DNA of 64,000 bases from Tateyamaria sp. ANG-S1. Lineage in GTDB: Bacteria > Pseudomonadota > Alphaproteobacteria > Rhodobacterales > Rhodobacteraceae. Below, piece after piece: positions 1 through 9,614 of this stretch; the first letter of the stretch is position 1; each line of letters starts with the position of its first letter. The notes under the pieces were generated by a model, which was given only the letters and a program-made list of their open reading frames with translations, did no database searches and had not been told where the DNA came from. The DNA is taken from NCBI RefSeq assembly GCF_000814025.1, contig NZ_JWLL01000005.1, forward strand, positions 186,001 through 250,000, in the 5' to 3' direction. Made by a program: the position numbers and the translations under genes.

Positions 1-174
1 AAACTGATCCTCTCCGGCACCACCGCCAAATGCGTCCCGGCTTTCGCCAAGACCGGCGGATTTCAGCATTTCAGCCAAAAAAGCAGCCTCTAGTTTCTGC
101 GCCGCCTTCTTCAGGGATGCGTTGCTTGCGTCGGGTCCTGGGACGACCTGTGTCTGTAGCGAGTTTGTAATCAT
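1..174 (-). CDS. Flagellar rod-binding protein, FlgJ N-terminal type (partial)
   Basis: Only the first 58 codons are present; the C-terminus lies beyond the left edge. The translation starts MITNSLQTQV and contains LEAAFLAEMLKSAGL at about residues 28-42. That is the helix signature of the rod-binding domain shared by FlgJ and the short alphaproteobacterial rod-binding proteins. Members help assemble the flagellar rod in the periplasm. The gene is divergent from fliK, and both fit a flagellar cluster extending leftward. Whether a muramidase domain follows cannot be seen; alphaproteobacterial forms usually lack it. Confidence 0.8.
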   Translation of the reverse strand, partial: MITNSLQTQVVPGPDASNASLKKAAQKLEAAFLAEMLKSAGLGESRDAFGGGAGEDQF

Positions 175-240
175 GCGCTTTCCATAGAATTCGAACGAGT
201 TTTCCTGAGATTGCGCGACAGCGGTAAAGAAGCGGTAACT

Positions 241-1929
241 ATGGTCGGGTCATTTTGCACCAAACGCGGAAGAACCCCGGAGAATTGCGTGCAAATCGTT
301 CAAACTGACGGCTCTAGAATGCCACCATTCGGCTCTCCTGACGTGGGCCAGCGCTTAGGCCGTGACCAAAAGGGCGGAGAGTTCTCGCACCATTTCGGTG
401 CGGCTGATCAAGAACACAATGCAGCCGAGATCGCCACCGGTGACGCGCCGAATGTTGCTGCGGAAACACCCACCAAACCCCAGAAACAAATGGGTGATGC
501 AGCGCCTTCGCCACCCCCAGAAGGTGATGAGCAGCCGCAGCGGGAGTCCTCTCTTAGTTCAAACAATACAATAGTACCTGAGAACACTCCCGAGGGTGAC
601 GAACCACGCGCAGTGGCCGCCGAGACCGGAGGCTCAGCAAAAGTCGGGATACTGGCGAACGAAGTGGATGCGCGTCCAAAACAACGCTCTGAAGCCACGT
701 CATCGCCTATCTCTGCTTTGATACAGGGTCTTTCCAAGACCCATCAACGCTCCGGTCAGACCGATGGGGCGCACCATACGGCGAATGCCCAAGCACCTTC
801 GCCTGCCTCCGCGCATGATACGCATGTTCAAAGCTCCACCGCTCAACGGGCGGCCAGCGATGCACAGGACATTGCTTTGCCCGCAAAAACTGTTGAGCGA
901 CGGCAAAATTTGCCTCTGGACGAGTTAAATGCGTCACGCACGACAAAACAGGCTGCCAACACGGATCGTACAAATAGGGCGGCTAACAATCCAAACGTAA
1001 GTCAGGGGCCTCGAACCGAAGAGTTGATAGCACCTCATGTTGGACGCCAGCAAAATAGCAAGGGGTCTCCAACGGCTGGAACGACCTCGACACCATACAC
1101 CCCCGGTAGGGACATGGTCACTTCGGGCGCTGGTAGAACTGAGTTGGCACCAAAGCTATCCGATCCTCAAACCATTCTGGCTTCGAACGATAAACAGCTT
1201 CGCAACGTGCCAACCTCGCAGGAACACAGGCTCGCAATGCCCGCGGAGGCCCACAGCTCACCGGTCCGCCTGTCAAACACGCCACAGCAAGCAACCGCGG
1301 TGGATCAGACCGCCTCGACCCATGTCAGCAGACCGACACCCGGCGTGTTCACAGCGAATACAGGCTATCAAGTGTCGAGCACCCCAATTGGCACAGTTTC
1401 GGACTGGACGCCTTCGTCACCCGATCCATCGCCACGCATGACGGAAATGGTTTGGGACGTCCGCCCATTTGCGCCGTCCATTCCCGGATCAACCGCACCG
1501 CAGCTTCACCGCGCCGAATTGCCACCCGCAGTACTGCAAACCGTCGTGGACGCGCTGCGGCACGCACATGACAAACCAATCGAAATCGCACTCAGGCCTG
1601 CGGAACTCGGGCGCGTCCGCATGATGATGGCCACCCACGAGAGTGGGATAACTGTCACAATTACCGCCGACCGCGGAGATACGCTCGACTTGATGCGTCG
1701 CCATGCGGACGATTTGGGCAAATCACTAAGCGAACTCGGCTATGGCGACGTCTCGTTTTCATTCGAGCGCGGCCAACACCCATCCGACGAGGCCGAGGAC
1801 CATACAAAGGACGGCCATCACACAACCGACCCTGTGCCGTCGGACTCTACTCCAACGCCGCAGCACACACCTGTCACAAAAACGATCGCGCCGACGGGCG
1901 TGATCACCAGCATCGACATGAGGTTCTAA
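241..1929 (+). CDS. fliK: Flagellar hook-length control protein FliK
   Basis: FliK is the secreted ruler that sets hook length and triggers the export switch from hook to filament substrates. The first ~430 residues are low-complexity and rich in Thr, Ser, Pro, Gln and Ala, as expected of the disordered ruler part. The C-terminal ~90 residues carry the conserved Flg_hook domain, with IEIALRPAELGRVRM followed by LGYGDVSFSF. The open frame extends to a TTG at 211, but the ATG at 241 has a purine-rich AAAGAAG about 8 bases upstream and is preferred. flgD follows 3 bases after the stop, so the two are co-transcribed. The N-terminal start is less certain than the identity. Confidence 0.85.
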   Translation: MVGSFCTKRGRTPENCVQIVQTDGSRMPPFGSPDVGQRLGRDQKGGEFSHHFGAADQEHNAAEIATGDAPNVAAETPTKPQKQMGDAAPSPPPEGDEQPQRESSLSSNNTIVPENTPEGDEPRAVAAETGGSAKVGILANEVDARPKQRSEATSSPISALIQGLSKTHQRSGQTDGAHHTANAQAPSPASAHDTHVQSSTAQRAASDAQDIALPAKTVERRQNLPLDELNASRTTKQAANTDRTNRAANNPNVSQGPRTEELIAPHVGRQQNSKGSPTAGTTSTPYTPGRDMVTSGAGRTELAPKLSDPQTILASNDKQLRNVPTSQEHRLAMPAEAHSSPVRLSNTPQQATAVDQTASTHVSRPTPGVFTANTGYQVSSTPIGTVSDWTPSSPDPSPRMTEMVWDVRPFAPSIPGSTAPQLHRAELPPAVLQTVVDALRHAHDKPIEIALRPAELGRVRMMMATHESGITVTITADRGDTLDLMRRHADDLGKSLSELGYGDVSFSFERGQHPSDEAEDHTKDGHHTTDPVPSDSTPTPQHTPVTKTIAPTGVITSIDMRF

Positions 1930-1932
1930 ACC

Positions 1933-2598
1933 ATGGACATCAATCCAGTACAAAATACCGCAGCCGCGCAGGCCAACAACCTCGGGACGGCAGCCACCTC
2001 AAGCGTTCTAAGCTCGGATTTCGAAGTGTTCCTGCAAATGCTTACGGCGCAAGCAGAGTATCAGGACCCGCTCGAACCAATCGATTCGTCGGAATACGCG
2101 GCGCAATTGGCGCAGTTCTCAATGGTCGAACAGCAGGTCATGACCAACGAACTGATGCAGGACATGCTTTCGGCACTCGGCGCGAACGACATGGCCAGCG
2201 CAGCGAACTGGATCGGAATGGACGCGCTGGTTCAAGGTCCGGTTCAGTTTGATGGCACCACGGTGACGATTTCCCCTAACCCTCCCATTGCGGCAGACCA
2301 GGTGAACTTGATCGTGACCAATGCCCAGGGCACAGAAGTGGTCCGCCGCAGCCTGCCCTTAAGCGCCGAGCCCTTTGAATGGGACGGACGCACATCTGCG
2401 GGCACAGCCCTGCCTCATGGTGAGTATTCGCTGCAAATCGAAAGTGCCGCCAATGGTGAGGTCCTGTTGACCGAACCGGCGCTCGCCTACAATCGCGTGA
2501 CTGAGGCAAGGATCGACAACGGCGCAACACTTCTCGTGCTCAATAGCGGATACATGGTCCAGGCCCAAAACGTATCCGGTTTGCGGGCGCCGAGTTAA
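1933..2598 (+). CDS. flgD: Flagellar hook capping protein FlgD
   Basis: FlgD forms the scaffold cap at the tip of the growing hook and helps FlgE subunits polymerise. The 221-residue length is normal. The N-terminal FlgD signature is plain: DFEVFLQMLTAQAEYQDPL at about residues 29-47, then SSEYAAQLAQFSMVEQ. The rest matches the FlgD Ig-like and tudor-like region (EWDGRTSAGTALPHGEYS). It sits directly behind fliK in one operon. Its TAA stop overlaps, on the opposite strand, the stop of the converging oxidoreductase gene. Confidence 0.93.
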   Translation: MDINPVQNTAAAQANNLGTAATSSVLSSDFEVFLQMLTAQAEYQDPLEPIDSSEYAAQLAQFSMVEQQVMTNELMQDMLSALGANDMASAANWIGMDALVQGPVQFDGTTVTISPNPPIAADQVNLIVTNAQGTEVVRRSLPLSAEPFEWDGRTSAGTALPHGEYSLQIESAANGEVLLTEPALAYNRVTEARIDNGATLLVLNSGYMVQAQNVSGLRAPS

Positions 2599-3914
2599 GG
2601 CAGAGCATCAACTGCCTTTAGTGCAGCATAGATGCCGGGCATAATGATCCTCCTCAGCCTGCCAAACGGAAACCTCGACGCGGGCTGCGCGACAACGGCA
2701 GGGACCTGATCCAAAGCGCCGCCGCCCGCAAGCTTCGCAAGAAGTTCACCGCAATGAATGCCCATGGCAACGCCGTTTCCATGATAGGCAAACCCGGCAA
2801 GAACGCCGGGCATACCAGGCACATGGCCCACATACGGCACCCTGTCCCGCGCCAGGCAAACCATACCCGACCAGCCGTGGGTCACCTCCACTTCCGCCCA
2901 TGCGGGAAACATGCGCCTGAAGCCCCGCACCACCGCGGCCCGCGCTGCGCGCTCACCAGCCGGGGAAGCACTTAGTCCTCCGCGCATACCAAACAGGAAC
3001 CGTCGATCCGGCAACAACCGGAAATAGCGCAGAAGATGCCGGGTATCATAAGCCATCTGATCAGTCGTCCAGCCCTGGTCCGACAGTTCGCACGACGTGA
3101 GAGGGCGCGTAACGACAACCGATGACTGCACTGGCATGTATCGCCCTGCCATCCAGCCCGGTACATCCTCGCTGGAATATCCATTGGTTGCGATAATGAT
3201 CTGCGGCGCACGAACGGCGCTGCGCCCGGACATCAACTGGCCCGCCTGAACAGACGTCGCAGGCGTATTTTCATAAATCTCCACACCCTGTGCGATACAG
3301 GCGTCCGCCAAACCGGCCAGCAGTTTTCGGGGGTTCAGGCCAAATCCAAGCGGGATGGTTAGCGCACCATGGAACGGGCCGCCAAACCCGGCCAGTTTCA
3401 GTTCCGACGCGAACAGTAACTCAGGCTCCACACCACAGTTCTCGCGCACGGCGTCGCTGTACCCGCGCAACGCCTCGAAATCCCGCGCGCGATGGGCGAG
3501 GCAGGTCTCGCCAACGGAATGCCGATCCACATCAATGGCCAGCTCGTCGACCAGACGCTCGACGCCTTCGACGGCGGCACGCTCTGTCCGCCGCCACGCG
3601 CGCCGGGCGGCCACACCAAAGCGGTGATCAAGTGCCGCATCACTGCGCATGCTGCCACCCAGGCAGCAAAATCCTCCGTTGCGCCCGGACGCACCCCAAC
3701 CAACCGTTGACGCTTCCAGAACCGCGACACGCGCACCTTCACGTGCGAGGGCCAGCGCAGCGGACAGACCGGTGAAGCCTGCACCGACGATCGCGACATC
3801 GCAGCTCAGATCACCCTGTAGCGATGGAAAGTCAGGCAACGAAACCGTTTCATCCCACCAGCAGCCCGCGCGCGGCCCGTCCCCATACGCATAGCTGGAA
3901 AAGACACGTTTCAC
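2595..3914 (-). CDS. FAD-dependent amine oxidoreductase, gamma-glutamylputrescine oxidase-like
   Basis: This is a 439-residue DAO-family flavoenzyme. A dinucleotide-binding motif VAIVGAGFTGLSAALAL lies at about residues 40-56, followed by the WGASGRNGGFC segment typical of the PuuB/OrdL group. Near the C-terminus, GFAYHGNGVAMG is the second FAD contact. PuuB oxidises gamma-glutamylputrescine after its uptake and glutamylation. The gene is last in the leftward potFGHI operon and overlaps potI by 4 bases, which supports a role in polyamine breakdown. No gamma-glutamylputrescine synthetase is in the window, so the exact substrate is inferred from context. Confidence 0.8.
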   Translation of the reverse strand: MKRVFSSYAYGDGPRAGCWWDETVSLPDFPSLQGDLSCDVAIVGAGFTGLSAALALAREGARVAVLEASTVGWGASGRNGGFCCLGGSMRSDAALDHRFGVAARRAWRRTERAAVEGVERLVDELAIDVDRHSVGETCLAHRARDFEALRGYSDAVRENCGVEPELLFASELKLAGFGGPFHGALTIPLGFGLNPRKLLAGLADACIAQGVEIYENTPATSVQAGQLMSGRSAVRAPQIIIATNGYSSEDVPGWMAGRYMPVQSSVVVTRPLTSCELSDQGWTTDQMAYDTRHLLRYFRLLPDRRFLFGMRGGLSASPAGERAARAAVVRGFRRMFPAWAEVEVTHGWSGMVCLARDRVPYVGHVPGMPGVLAGFAYHGNGVAMGIHCGELLAKLAGGGALDQVPAVVAQPASRFPFGRLRRIIMPGIYAALKAVDALP

Positions 3915-4729
3915 GCCGCCCGCGCGGCGGCTTGCTCGTCCCGTTTCGCCCGCAATGCCGCATGTTTCGACGCGAGCGATGCCGCAATCACACCGATGGT
4001 CACCAGACCGATTAGGATGGTGCTCAGCGCGTTGATCTCGGGACTGACACCCAAACGCACCGACGACCAGATCTTCATCGGCAAGGTCGTGGCGGATGGC
4101 CCCGAGGTGAAGGACGCGATCACAAGGTCATCCAGGCTGAGCGTGAAGGCCAGCAGCCACCCGGAAATCACGGCGGGCGCAATAATGGGCAGGGTAACAA
4201 GCCGAAAGGCGTCCCAAGGTGAGGCCCCCAGATCAAGGGCAGCCTCCTCAAGCGACCTGTCGAAGCTAACCAGACGCGACGACACCACGACAGAAACAAA
4301 GCACATCGAAAAGGTCGTGTGCGCCAACACAATCGTCAACACACCGCGATCCAGCCCGAGGCCGATGAACAGCAGCAAAAGCGACAGGCCCGTGATCACT
4401 TCGGGCATCACCAGCGGCGCGTATATCATCCCTGAAAACAGCGTCCGCCCCATGAACCGCCCACCGCGCACCAGCACGTAGGCGGCCATCGTGCCCAAAA
4501 CCGTCGCGATGGTTGACGAAATCACGGCGACACGGAGTGTCACCCAAGCCGCATCCAGAAACGCCTCGTTCGACAGCAGCTCACCGTACCACCGTGTCGA
4601 AAACCCGGCCCAGACCGTGACCAGTTTCGACGCATTGAAGCTGTAGATCACCAGGATCAGCATCGGCACATACAGAAAGACAAAACCCAATGTCAGGGAA
4701 ACAACATTGAAAGAGGAAAGGCGGTTCAT
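3911..4729 (-). CDS. potI: Putrescine ABC transporter permease PotI
   Basis: This is an inner-membrane permease of the polyamine importer, 272 residues with about six hydrophobic segments. The first, FNVVSLTLGFVFLYVPMLIL, is near the N-terminus. The cytoplasmic EAA loop that docks the ATPase reads EEAALDLGASPWDAFRLVTLP, about 180 residues in. PotI/PotC-type permeases have this length and layout. It overlaps potH by 4 bases upstream and the oxidoreductase by 4 bases downstream, so the operon is translationally coupled. Confidence 0.88.
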   Translation of the reverse strand: MNRLSSFNVVSLTLGFVFLYVPMLILVIYSFNASKLVTVWAGFSTRWYGELLSNEAFLDAAWVTLRVAVISSTIATVLGTMAAYVLVRGGRFMGRTLFSGMIYAPLVMPEVITGLSLLLLFIGLGLDRGVLTIVLAHTTFSMCFVSVVVSSRLVSFDRSLEEAALDLGASPWDAFRLVTLPIIAPAVISGWLLAFTLSLDDLVIASFTSGPSATTLPMKIWSSVRLGVSPEINALSTILIGLVTIGVIAASLASKHAALRAKRDEQAAARAA

Positions 4730-5601
4730 TTGCCGTCCTCCACCTGCTTCTGCTCATTGCGCTGGAACAGCACGATGGGGATGATCAGTATCAGCAGGAG
4801 GATGACGGCCACCGCCGACGCCACCGGCCAATCCCGGTTGGAAAAGAACTCTTCAAACAGCACCTTGCCGATCATCAGCGTGCCAGAACCACCCAACAGG
4901 GACGGGATCACAAACTCGCCGAGCGCCGGGATAAACACCAGAAAACACCCCGCAATAATACCGTTACGCGACAAGGGAATGGTGACGAGCCAGAACGCCT
5001 TGATCCGAGAACAGCCGAGATCCTCAGCCGCCTCGATCAATGACCCATCGAGCCGATCCAAAGCTGAATAGATCGGCAGTATCATGAACGGCAGATAGGT
5101 ATAAACGATGCCGATATAGACCGCGATGTTCGTGTTCAGAATGGTCAGCGGCGCATCAATGATCCCGATCCAGAGCAGGAACTGGTTCAGGAACCCCTCG
5201 CCCGACAGGATGCCCACCCACGCATAAACGCGGATCAGGAACGAGGTCCAGAATGGCAGGATCACCAGCATCAGAAGCGTGGGCCGCCACTGCTCCGGCG
5301 CGCGGGCCATGGCGTAAGCCATCGGATAGCCAACCAACAGTGTCAGCAGCATTGAGATCAGCGCAATCTGCAGAGAGCTCAAATACGCTTTCCAATACAG
5401 GTCATCTTCGGTCAGAAAGATGAAATTCTCGAAATCCAGTTGCGACAGCATGTTCCAGATGCCGTCCTTGGCCGTGGGCGTATAGGGTGGAATGGCCAGC
5501 GCGATGTCCGAAAGCGAGATTTTGAAGACCACCGCGAACGGGATCAGGAACAGCGCCAGCAGCCACGCATAAGGCACCGCTATGAGGATCGCGCGCCTCA
5601 T
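4726..5601 (-). CDS. potH: Putrescine ABC transporter permease PotH
   Basis: This is the partner permease of PotI. The frame is open further upstream to 5658, but the ATG at 5601 is preferred. It overlaps the stop of potG by 4 bases (ATGA) and begins MRRAILIAVPYAWLLALF, a normal start for this family; the longer version would run deep into potG. Multiple membrane segments are visible. The EAA loop reads IEAAEDLGCSRIKAFWLVTIP about two thirds along. The protein is 291 residues, the usual length for PotB/PotH. Confidence 0.88.
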   Translation of the reverse strand: MRRAILIAVPYAWLLALFLIPFAVVFKISLSDIALAIPPYTPTAKDGIWNMLSQLDFENFIFLTEDDLYWKAYLSSLQIALISMLLTLLVGYPMAYAMARAPEQWRPTLLMLVILPFWTSFLIRVYAWVGILSGEGFLNQFLLWIGIIDAPLTILNTNIAVYIGIVYTYLPFMILPIYSALDRLDGSLIEAAEDLGCSRIKAFWLVTIPLSRNGIIAGCFLVFIPALGEFVIPSLLGGSGTLMIGKVLFEEFFSNRDWPVASAVAVILLLILIIPIVLFQRNEQKQVEDGK

Positions 5602-6722
5602 TCCGCCAACAGGACCCCGGCGGTCTTGGACCAGCTGACCCAGACCGGGTCCTCCCACGTGAAATCCCGGCGTGAGATGCGGCGCGTGTTGGCGACCTGC
5701 GCCTTGATAATGTCACCGGTCGGCAATTCGACGTGATAGGTCGACAGATTGCCCAGATAGGCAATGTCCAGCACCTTGCCCTGCACGGCATTGTCGGCCT
5801 CGGGCTTGTCCTTGTGGATCGCCACCTTCTCGGGCCGGATGGCCAGATGACAGGTCTGCCCGGTTGAAAAGGACCTTGTGCTTGCCGCCTGGACAGGGGC
5901 CTCATTGGCCGACCATGTGACGACGTAGGTGTCTTCACCAGACGGCGCCGCTGTGCCATGCAGCAGGTTAACGTCGCCAATGAAATCCGCAACATAGACA
6001 CTGTCCGGCGCTTCATAGATGCGCTCAGGCGTGGCGACCTGCATCACGCGCCCCTCGTCCATCACAGCAACCCGACTGGCGACGGTCATCGCCTCTTCCT
6101 GATCATGGGTAACGATGACGAACGTGGTGCCAGTCTTTTCCTGAATATCCATCAGCTCGAACTGCGTCGCCTCGCGCAGTTTGGCATCCAGCGCGCCCAG
6201 CGGCTCATCCAGCAGCAGCAGCTTCGGCGCCTTCGCCAGTGACCGGGCCAGCGCCACACGCTGCCGCTGGCCACCGGAGATCTGGTGCGGTTTGCGGCGC
6301 GCGAACTTCTCAAGCCGCGTCAGCTTCAGCATCTCTTCCACGCGGGCCGCGATAGCCGCCTTATCCTTGCTCTCACGCCGCAGGCCAAAGGCGATGTTGT
6401 CCCAGACGGTCAGATGCGGAAACAGCGCGTAGGATTGGAACATCATGTTCACCGCCCGCTTGTTCGCCGGCACCCCGGCGATGTCCTGCCCGGCCAGTTC
6501 AATCGCCCCTTCGGTCGGGTTCTCGAACCCCGCAAGCATCCGCATCATCGTGGTCTTGCCACAACCCGAAGGGCCCAGCAGGGCAAAGAACTCGCGCTCA
6601 AAGATGTCGAGGGTCAGGTCGTCGATGGCGGTAAAGTCGCCAAACCGCTTGGTCACGTTGTGGAACCGGATCAACGGTTTCTCAGTCGGGTCGTCCCAGG
6701 GGGCGAAAACAGTCTCTGCCAA
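5598..6722 (-). CDS. potG: Putrescine ABC transporter ATPase PotG
   Basis: This is the ATP-hydrolysing subunit of the polyamine importer, 374 residues. Walker A is GPSGCGKTT at about residues 50-58. The ABC signature is ISGGQRQR, Walker B is LLLLDEPLGALD, and the switch His lies in VTHDQEEAM. A C-terminal TOBE-like domain of about 120 residues follows, as in PotA/PotG. The N-terminus has the PotG-like short extension before the first strand. It lies between potF (59-base gap) and potH (4-base overlap). Confidence 0.9.
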   Translation of the reverse strand: MAETVFAPWDDPTEKPLIRFHNVTKRFGDFTAIDDLTLDIFEREFFALLGPSGCGKTTMMRMLAGFENPTEGAIELAGQDIAGVPANKRAVNMMFQSYALFPHLTVWDNIAFGLRRESKDKAAIAARVEEMLKLTRLEKFARRKPHQISGGQRQRVALARSLAKAPKLLLLDEPLGALDAKLREATQFELMDIQEKTGTTFVIVTHDQEEAMTVASRVAVMDEGRVMQVATPERIYEAPDSVYVADFIGDVNLLHGTAAPSGEDTYVVTWSANEAPVQAASTRSFSTGQTCHLAIRPEKVAIHKDKPEADNAVQGKVLDIAYLGNLSTYHVELPTGDIIKAQVANTRRISRRDFTWEDPVWVSWSKTAGVLLAE

Positions 6723-6781
6723 AGGGGAATCCGTTCAAAAGAAGTAGGGCGCGAGGGGGACCCCCGCGCCCGAAATCAGGC

Positions 6782-7864
6782 TCAGGTGCCTGATTTGATC
6801 TTGGTCCAGGTGCGCGTCAGGTTGCGCTGATCCCGCGCCTCCCAAGGCGTCACAGTATAGAGGTTTTCCAAAGCAGCCTCGTCCGGATAGATCGCCGTGT
6901 CGCCAATCACGTCTTCCAGCAGGAACTCTTTCGACGCGGCATTGCCGTTGGCGTAGTAAACATAGTTCGATGCCTGCGCCATGTTCTGCGCGTCCATGAT
7001 GAAGTTCAGGAATTTGTGCGCGCCTTCGGGGTTCGGCGCGTCAGCAGGAATCGCCATCTGGTCGAACCACATCAGCGCGCCTTCGGTCGGCGCGGTATAG
7101 GCAATCTCCACCCCGTTTTCGGCCTCGGCCGCACGATCACGCGCCTGCAGGATGTCGCCGGACCAGCCAAAGGCCACGCAGATGTCACCATTGGCCAGAG
7201 CATTGATATACTCAGAACTGTGGAACTTCTGGATGTGCGGCCGCACCGCCATCAGTACCTCTTCGGCCTTGGCGAGTGAGTCCTTGTCCTTGGCATCAGA
7301 GGGCATGCCAGCATAGGTCAGCGCCGCCGGGATCATCTCGGTCGGGGCATCCAGGAAATGCACGCCGCACGCCGCCAGCTTTTCCATGTTGGCCGGATCA
7401 AAGATCAGGGACAAAGACCCGATCGGGGCATCCGCGCCCAGGATCTCGGTCACCTTTCCAACATTCACGCCAAGCCCGGTCGTCCCCCACATGTAGTTGA
7501 TGGAATAGGCGTTTTCGGGATCGTAATTCGCGGTCCGCGCCTCGATCACGTCCCACATGTTTTCGATGTTGGGCAGCTGCGACTTATCCAGCGGCTGGAA
7601 CACACCTGCGGCGATCTGGCGCTGCAGGAACGTACCGGTCGGCACCACGATGTCATAGCCGGACGAGCCTGCCAGCATCTTGGTTTCCAGCACCTCGTTG
7701 CTGTCGAACACATCGTAGACCAGGTTCAGGCCGGTCTCTTCCTCGAACTTGGTCAGCAACTCCTCGTCGATGTAGTCGGACCAGTTGTATACACGCACTT
7801 CGTCAGCCATCACGGCGCCCGTCAGGGCAAAGGCTGCGACCGTGCCAAGCATTGTCGTTTTCAT
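6782..7864 (-). CDS. potF: Periplasmic putrescine-binding protein PotF
   Basis: This protein captures putrescine in the periplasm for PotGHI. The open frame reaches 8083, but the ATG at 7864 starts a clear Sec signal peptide, MKTTMLGTVAAFALTGAVMA. It is followed by the hallmark VRVYNWSDYIDEELL. Further PotF-specific blocks are YDVFDSNEVLETKMLAG, FLDAPTEMIPAALTY and FHSSEYINALANGDICVAFG, ending RTWTKIKSG. Length is 360 residues, normal for PotF. It is the first gene of the leftward operon and is divergent from the aminotransferase gene. Confidence 0.93.
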   Translation of the reverse strand: MKTTMLGTVAAFALTGAVMADEVRVYNWSDYIDEELLTKFEEETGLNLVYDVFDSNEVLETKMLAGSSGYDIVVPTGTFLQRQIAAGVFQPLDKSQLPNIENMWDVIEARTANYDPENAYSINYMWGTTGLGVNVGKVTEILGADAPIGSLSLIFDPANMEKLAACGVHFLDAPTEMIPAALTYAGMPSDAKDKDSLAKAEEVLMAVRPHIQKFHSSEYINALANGDICVAFGWSGDILQARDRAAEAENGVEIAYTAPTEGALMWFDQMAIPADAPNPEGAHKFLNFIMDAQNMAQASNYVYYANGNAASKEFLLEDVIGDTAIYPDEAALENLYTVTPWEARDQRNLTRTWTKIKSGT

Positions 7865-7910
7865 GGAATACTCCCCGTATCGCGCCCGGTAGCCCCGGGT
7901 CAGCGTATAT

Positions 7911-7924
7911 GAAAACAAGTTTTC
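7911..7924. promoter_or_regulatory. Perfect 14-base palindrome, candidate operator of potF
   Basis: GAAAAC-AA-GTTTTC is a perfect inverted repeat. It sits in the 150-base gap between the divergent potF and aminotransferase genes, 47 bases upstream of the potF start. The position and symmetry suit a dimeric repressor controlling polyamine uptake and breakdown. No regulator for it is encoded nearby, so this is an inference from symmetry and position only. Confidence 0.4.
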
Positions 7925-8014
7925 CGCGATGCGTCCAGCGGGATTGCACATGGCGGATTGACGACTGAACGGTTGCCCATATTCTCGGCACGTCACGCAA
8001 CGCCCGAGGTGTCC

Positions 8015-9412
8015 ATGCCCGCCATCACGAACCATCTGCCCACGTCCGAACTGCAAGCCCTGGACGCGGCCCATCACATGCACCCGTTCACGGCAGGCGG
8101 CGAACTGGCGGCCAAAGGGGCGCGGGTGATCACGCGGGCCAAGGGGGTCTTCCTACATGATAGTGAGGGAAACGAGATCCTCGATGGAATGGCCGGTCTG
8201 TGGTGCGTGAACATCGGTTATGGGCGCACCGAACTGGCGGATGTTGCTGCGCGCCAGATGCGCGAGCTGCCCTATTACAACACCTTCTTTCAGACGACCC
8301 ACGTGCCTGCCATTGCGCTGGCCCAGAAGATCGCGGAACTGGCGCCGGGCGATCTGAACCACGTCTTCTTTGCCGGGTCGGGATCGGAGGCGAACGACAC
8401 CAACCTGCGCATGGTCCGCACCTATTGGGCGCTCAAGGGCAAACCGGACAAGCAGATCGTGATCAGCCGCAAGAACGCCTATCACGGGTCATCGGTCGGG
8501 TCCGGCAGCTTGGGCGGCATGACGGCGATGCACGAACAAGGCGGGCTACCGATCCCCGGCGTTGTGCATATCAACCAACCGAACTGGTGGTCTGAGGGTG
8601 GCAACATGAGCCCCGCTGAGTTCGGCCTTTCACGTGCGAAAGAATTGGAAGACGCAATTCTGCATCACGGTGAGGACAAGGTTGCTGCTTTCATCGCGGA
8701 ACCCATCCAGGGTGCGGGCGGCGTCATCATCCCACCCGAGACGTATTGGCCGGAGATCCAGCGCATCTGCGACAAGTACGAAATCTTGCTGATCGCGGAC
8801 GAGGTGATCTGCGGATTTGGCCGTACTGGCAATTGGTTCGGCTCGCAAACGCTTGGGATCAGGCCGCATATCATGACCATCGCGAAGGGTCTCAGCTCCG
8901 GCTACCAGCCCATCGGCGGCTCCATCGTCTGTGACGAAGTGGCCGAGGTCATCGGATCAGGCGAGTTCAACCACGGCTATACCTATTCCGGCCATCCGGT
9001 CGCCGCGGCGGTCGCGCTGGAGAACCTGCGCATTCTCGAAGAAGAAAATGTGCTCGACCACGTCCGCAACGTCGCCATGCCTGCCCTGCACCAGATGTGG
9101 CACGGGCTGGCCGACCATCCGCTGGCGGGAGAGACGACGATCACCGGCATGATGGGCTCGCTCGCCCTCACTCCACACAAGGACAGCCGCGCCAAGTTCG
9201 CCATGGAAGCGGGCACGGCGGGGTTCATGTGCCGGGAGCGCTGCTTTGCCAACAATCTGGTGATGCGGCACGTCTATGACCGTATGGTGATCTCGCCCCC
9301 GCTGATCATCACACCGGACGAGATCGCGGAACTGGGTCGCCGTGCACGTGTTGCGCTGGACGAATGCTATGCCCAGTTGAAAGACGGCGACATGCTGACC
9401 CCTGCAGCGTGA
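8015..9412 (+). CDS. Class III aminotransferase, putrescine-pyruvate type (SpuC-like)
   Basis: This is a PLP-dependent transaminase of 465 residues. Visible features are the substrate-pocket block GLWCVNIGYGRTELADVA, the GSGSEANDTNLRM phosphate-binding region, and IADEVICGFGRTG with the pyridine-binding Asp. The PLP lysine lies in TIAKGLSSGYQPIG. This set matches the SpuC-like enzymes that move an amino group from putrescine or cadaverine to pyruvate. The frame is open from 7958, but the ATG at 8015 has GAGGTG just upstream and gives the usual MPAITNHLP-type N-terminus. Position between two polyamine transporters supports the function; other omega-amino acids are possible substrates. Confidence 0.82.
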   Translation: MPAITNHLPTSELQALDAAHHMHPFTAGGELAAKGARVITRAKGVFLHDSEGNEILDGMAGLWCVNIGYGRTELADVAARQMRELPYYNTFFQTTHVPAIALAQKIAELAPGDLNHVFFAGSGSEANDTNLRMVRTYWALKGKPDKQIVISRKNAYHGSSVGSGSLGGMTAMHEQGGLPIPGVVHINQPNWWSEGGNMSPAEFGLSRAKELEDAILHHGEDKVAAFIAEPIQGAGGVIIPPETYWPEIQRICDKYEILLIADEVICGFGRTGNWFGSQTLGIRPHIMTIAKGLSSGYQPIGGSIVCDEVAEVIGSGEFNHGYTYSGHPVAAAVALENLRILEEENVLDHVRNVAMPALHQMWHGLADHPLAGETTITGMMGSLALTPHKDSRAKFAMEAGTAGFMCRERCFANNLVMRHVYDRMVISPPLIITPDEIAELGRRARVALDECYAQLKDGDMLTPAA

Positions 9413-9565
9413 CCCAAGGCGCTTTGATTCCAACCGTGGCCCAGCAATATCCTGCGGGAACATGACCTGAAAACGCACAATGCTGCAGTGATTCCGACTG
9501 GATTGCGCTATCAAGGCGGGTTTTGCGTCATAGTTAGTTGCATTGCGCCAAGCACCTCGGTTTAG

Positions 9566-9575
9566 TTTGCGCAAA
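9566..9575. promoter_or_regulatory. Short palindrome upstream of second polyamine operon
   Basis: TTTGCGCAAA is a perfect 10-base palindrome 40 bases before the chosen start of the ATPase gene. A further TTGCGC half-site lies about 23 bases upstream. It is a possible operator for the second transporter operon. The evidence is symmetry and position only. Confidence 0.25.
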
Positions 9576-9614
9576 GCGGCGGCGTCAGATCGCCACAAGA
9601 ACGGGGAGCCAAGT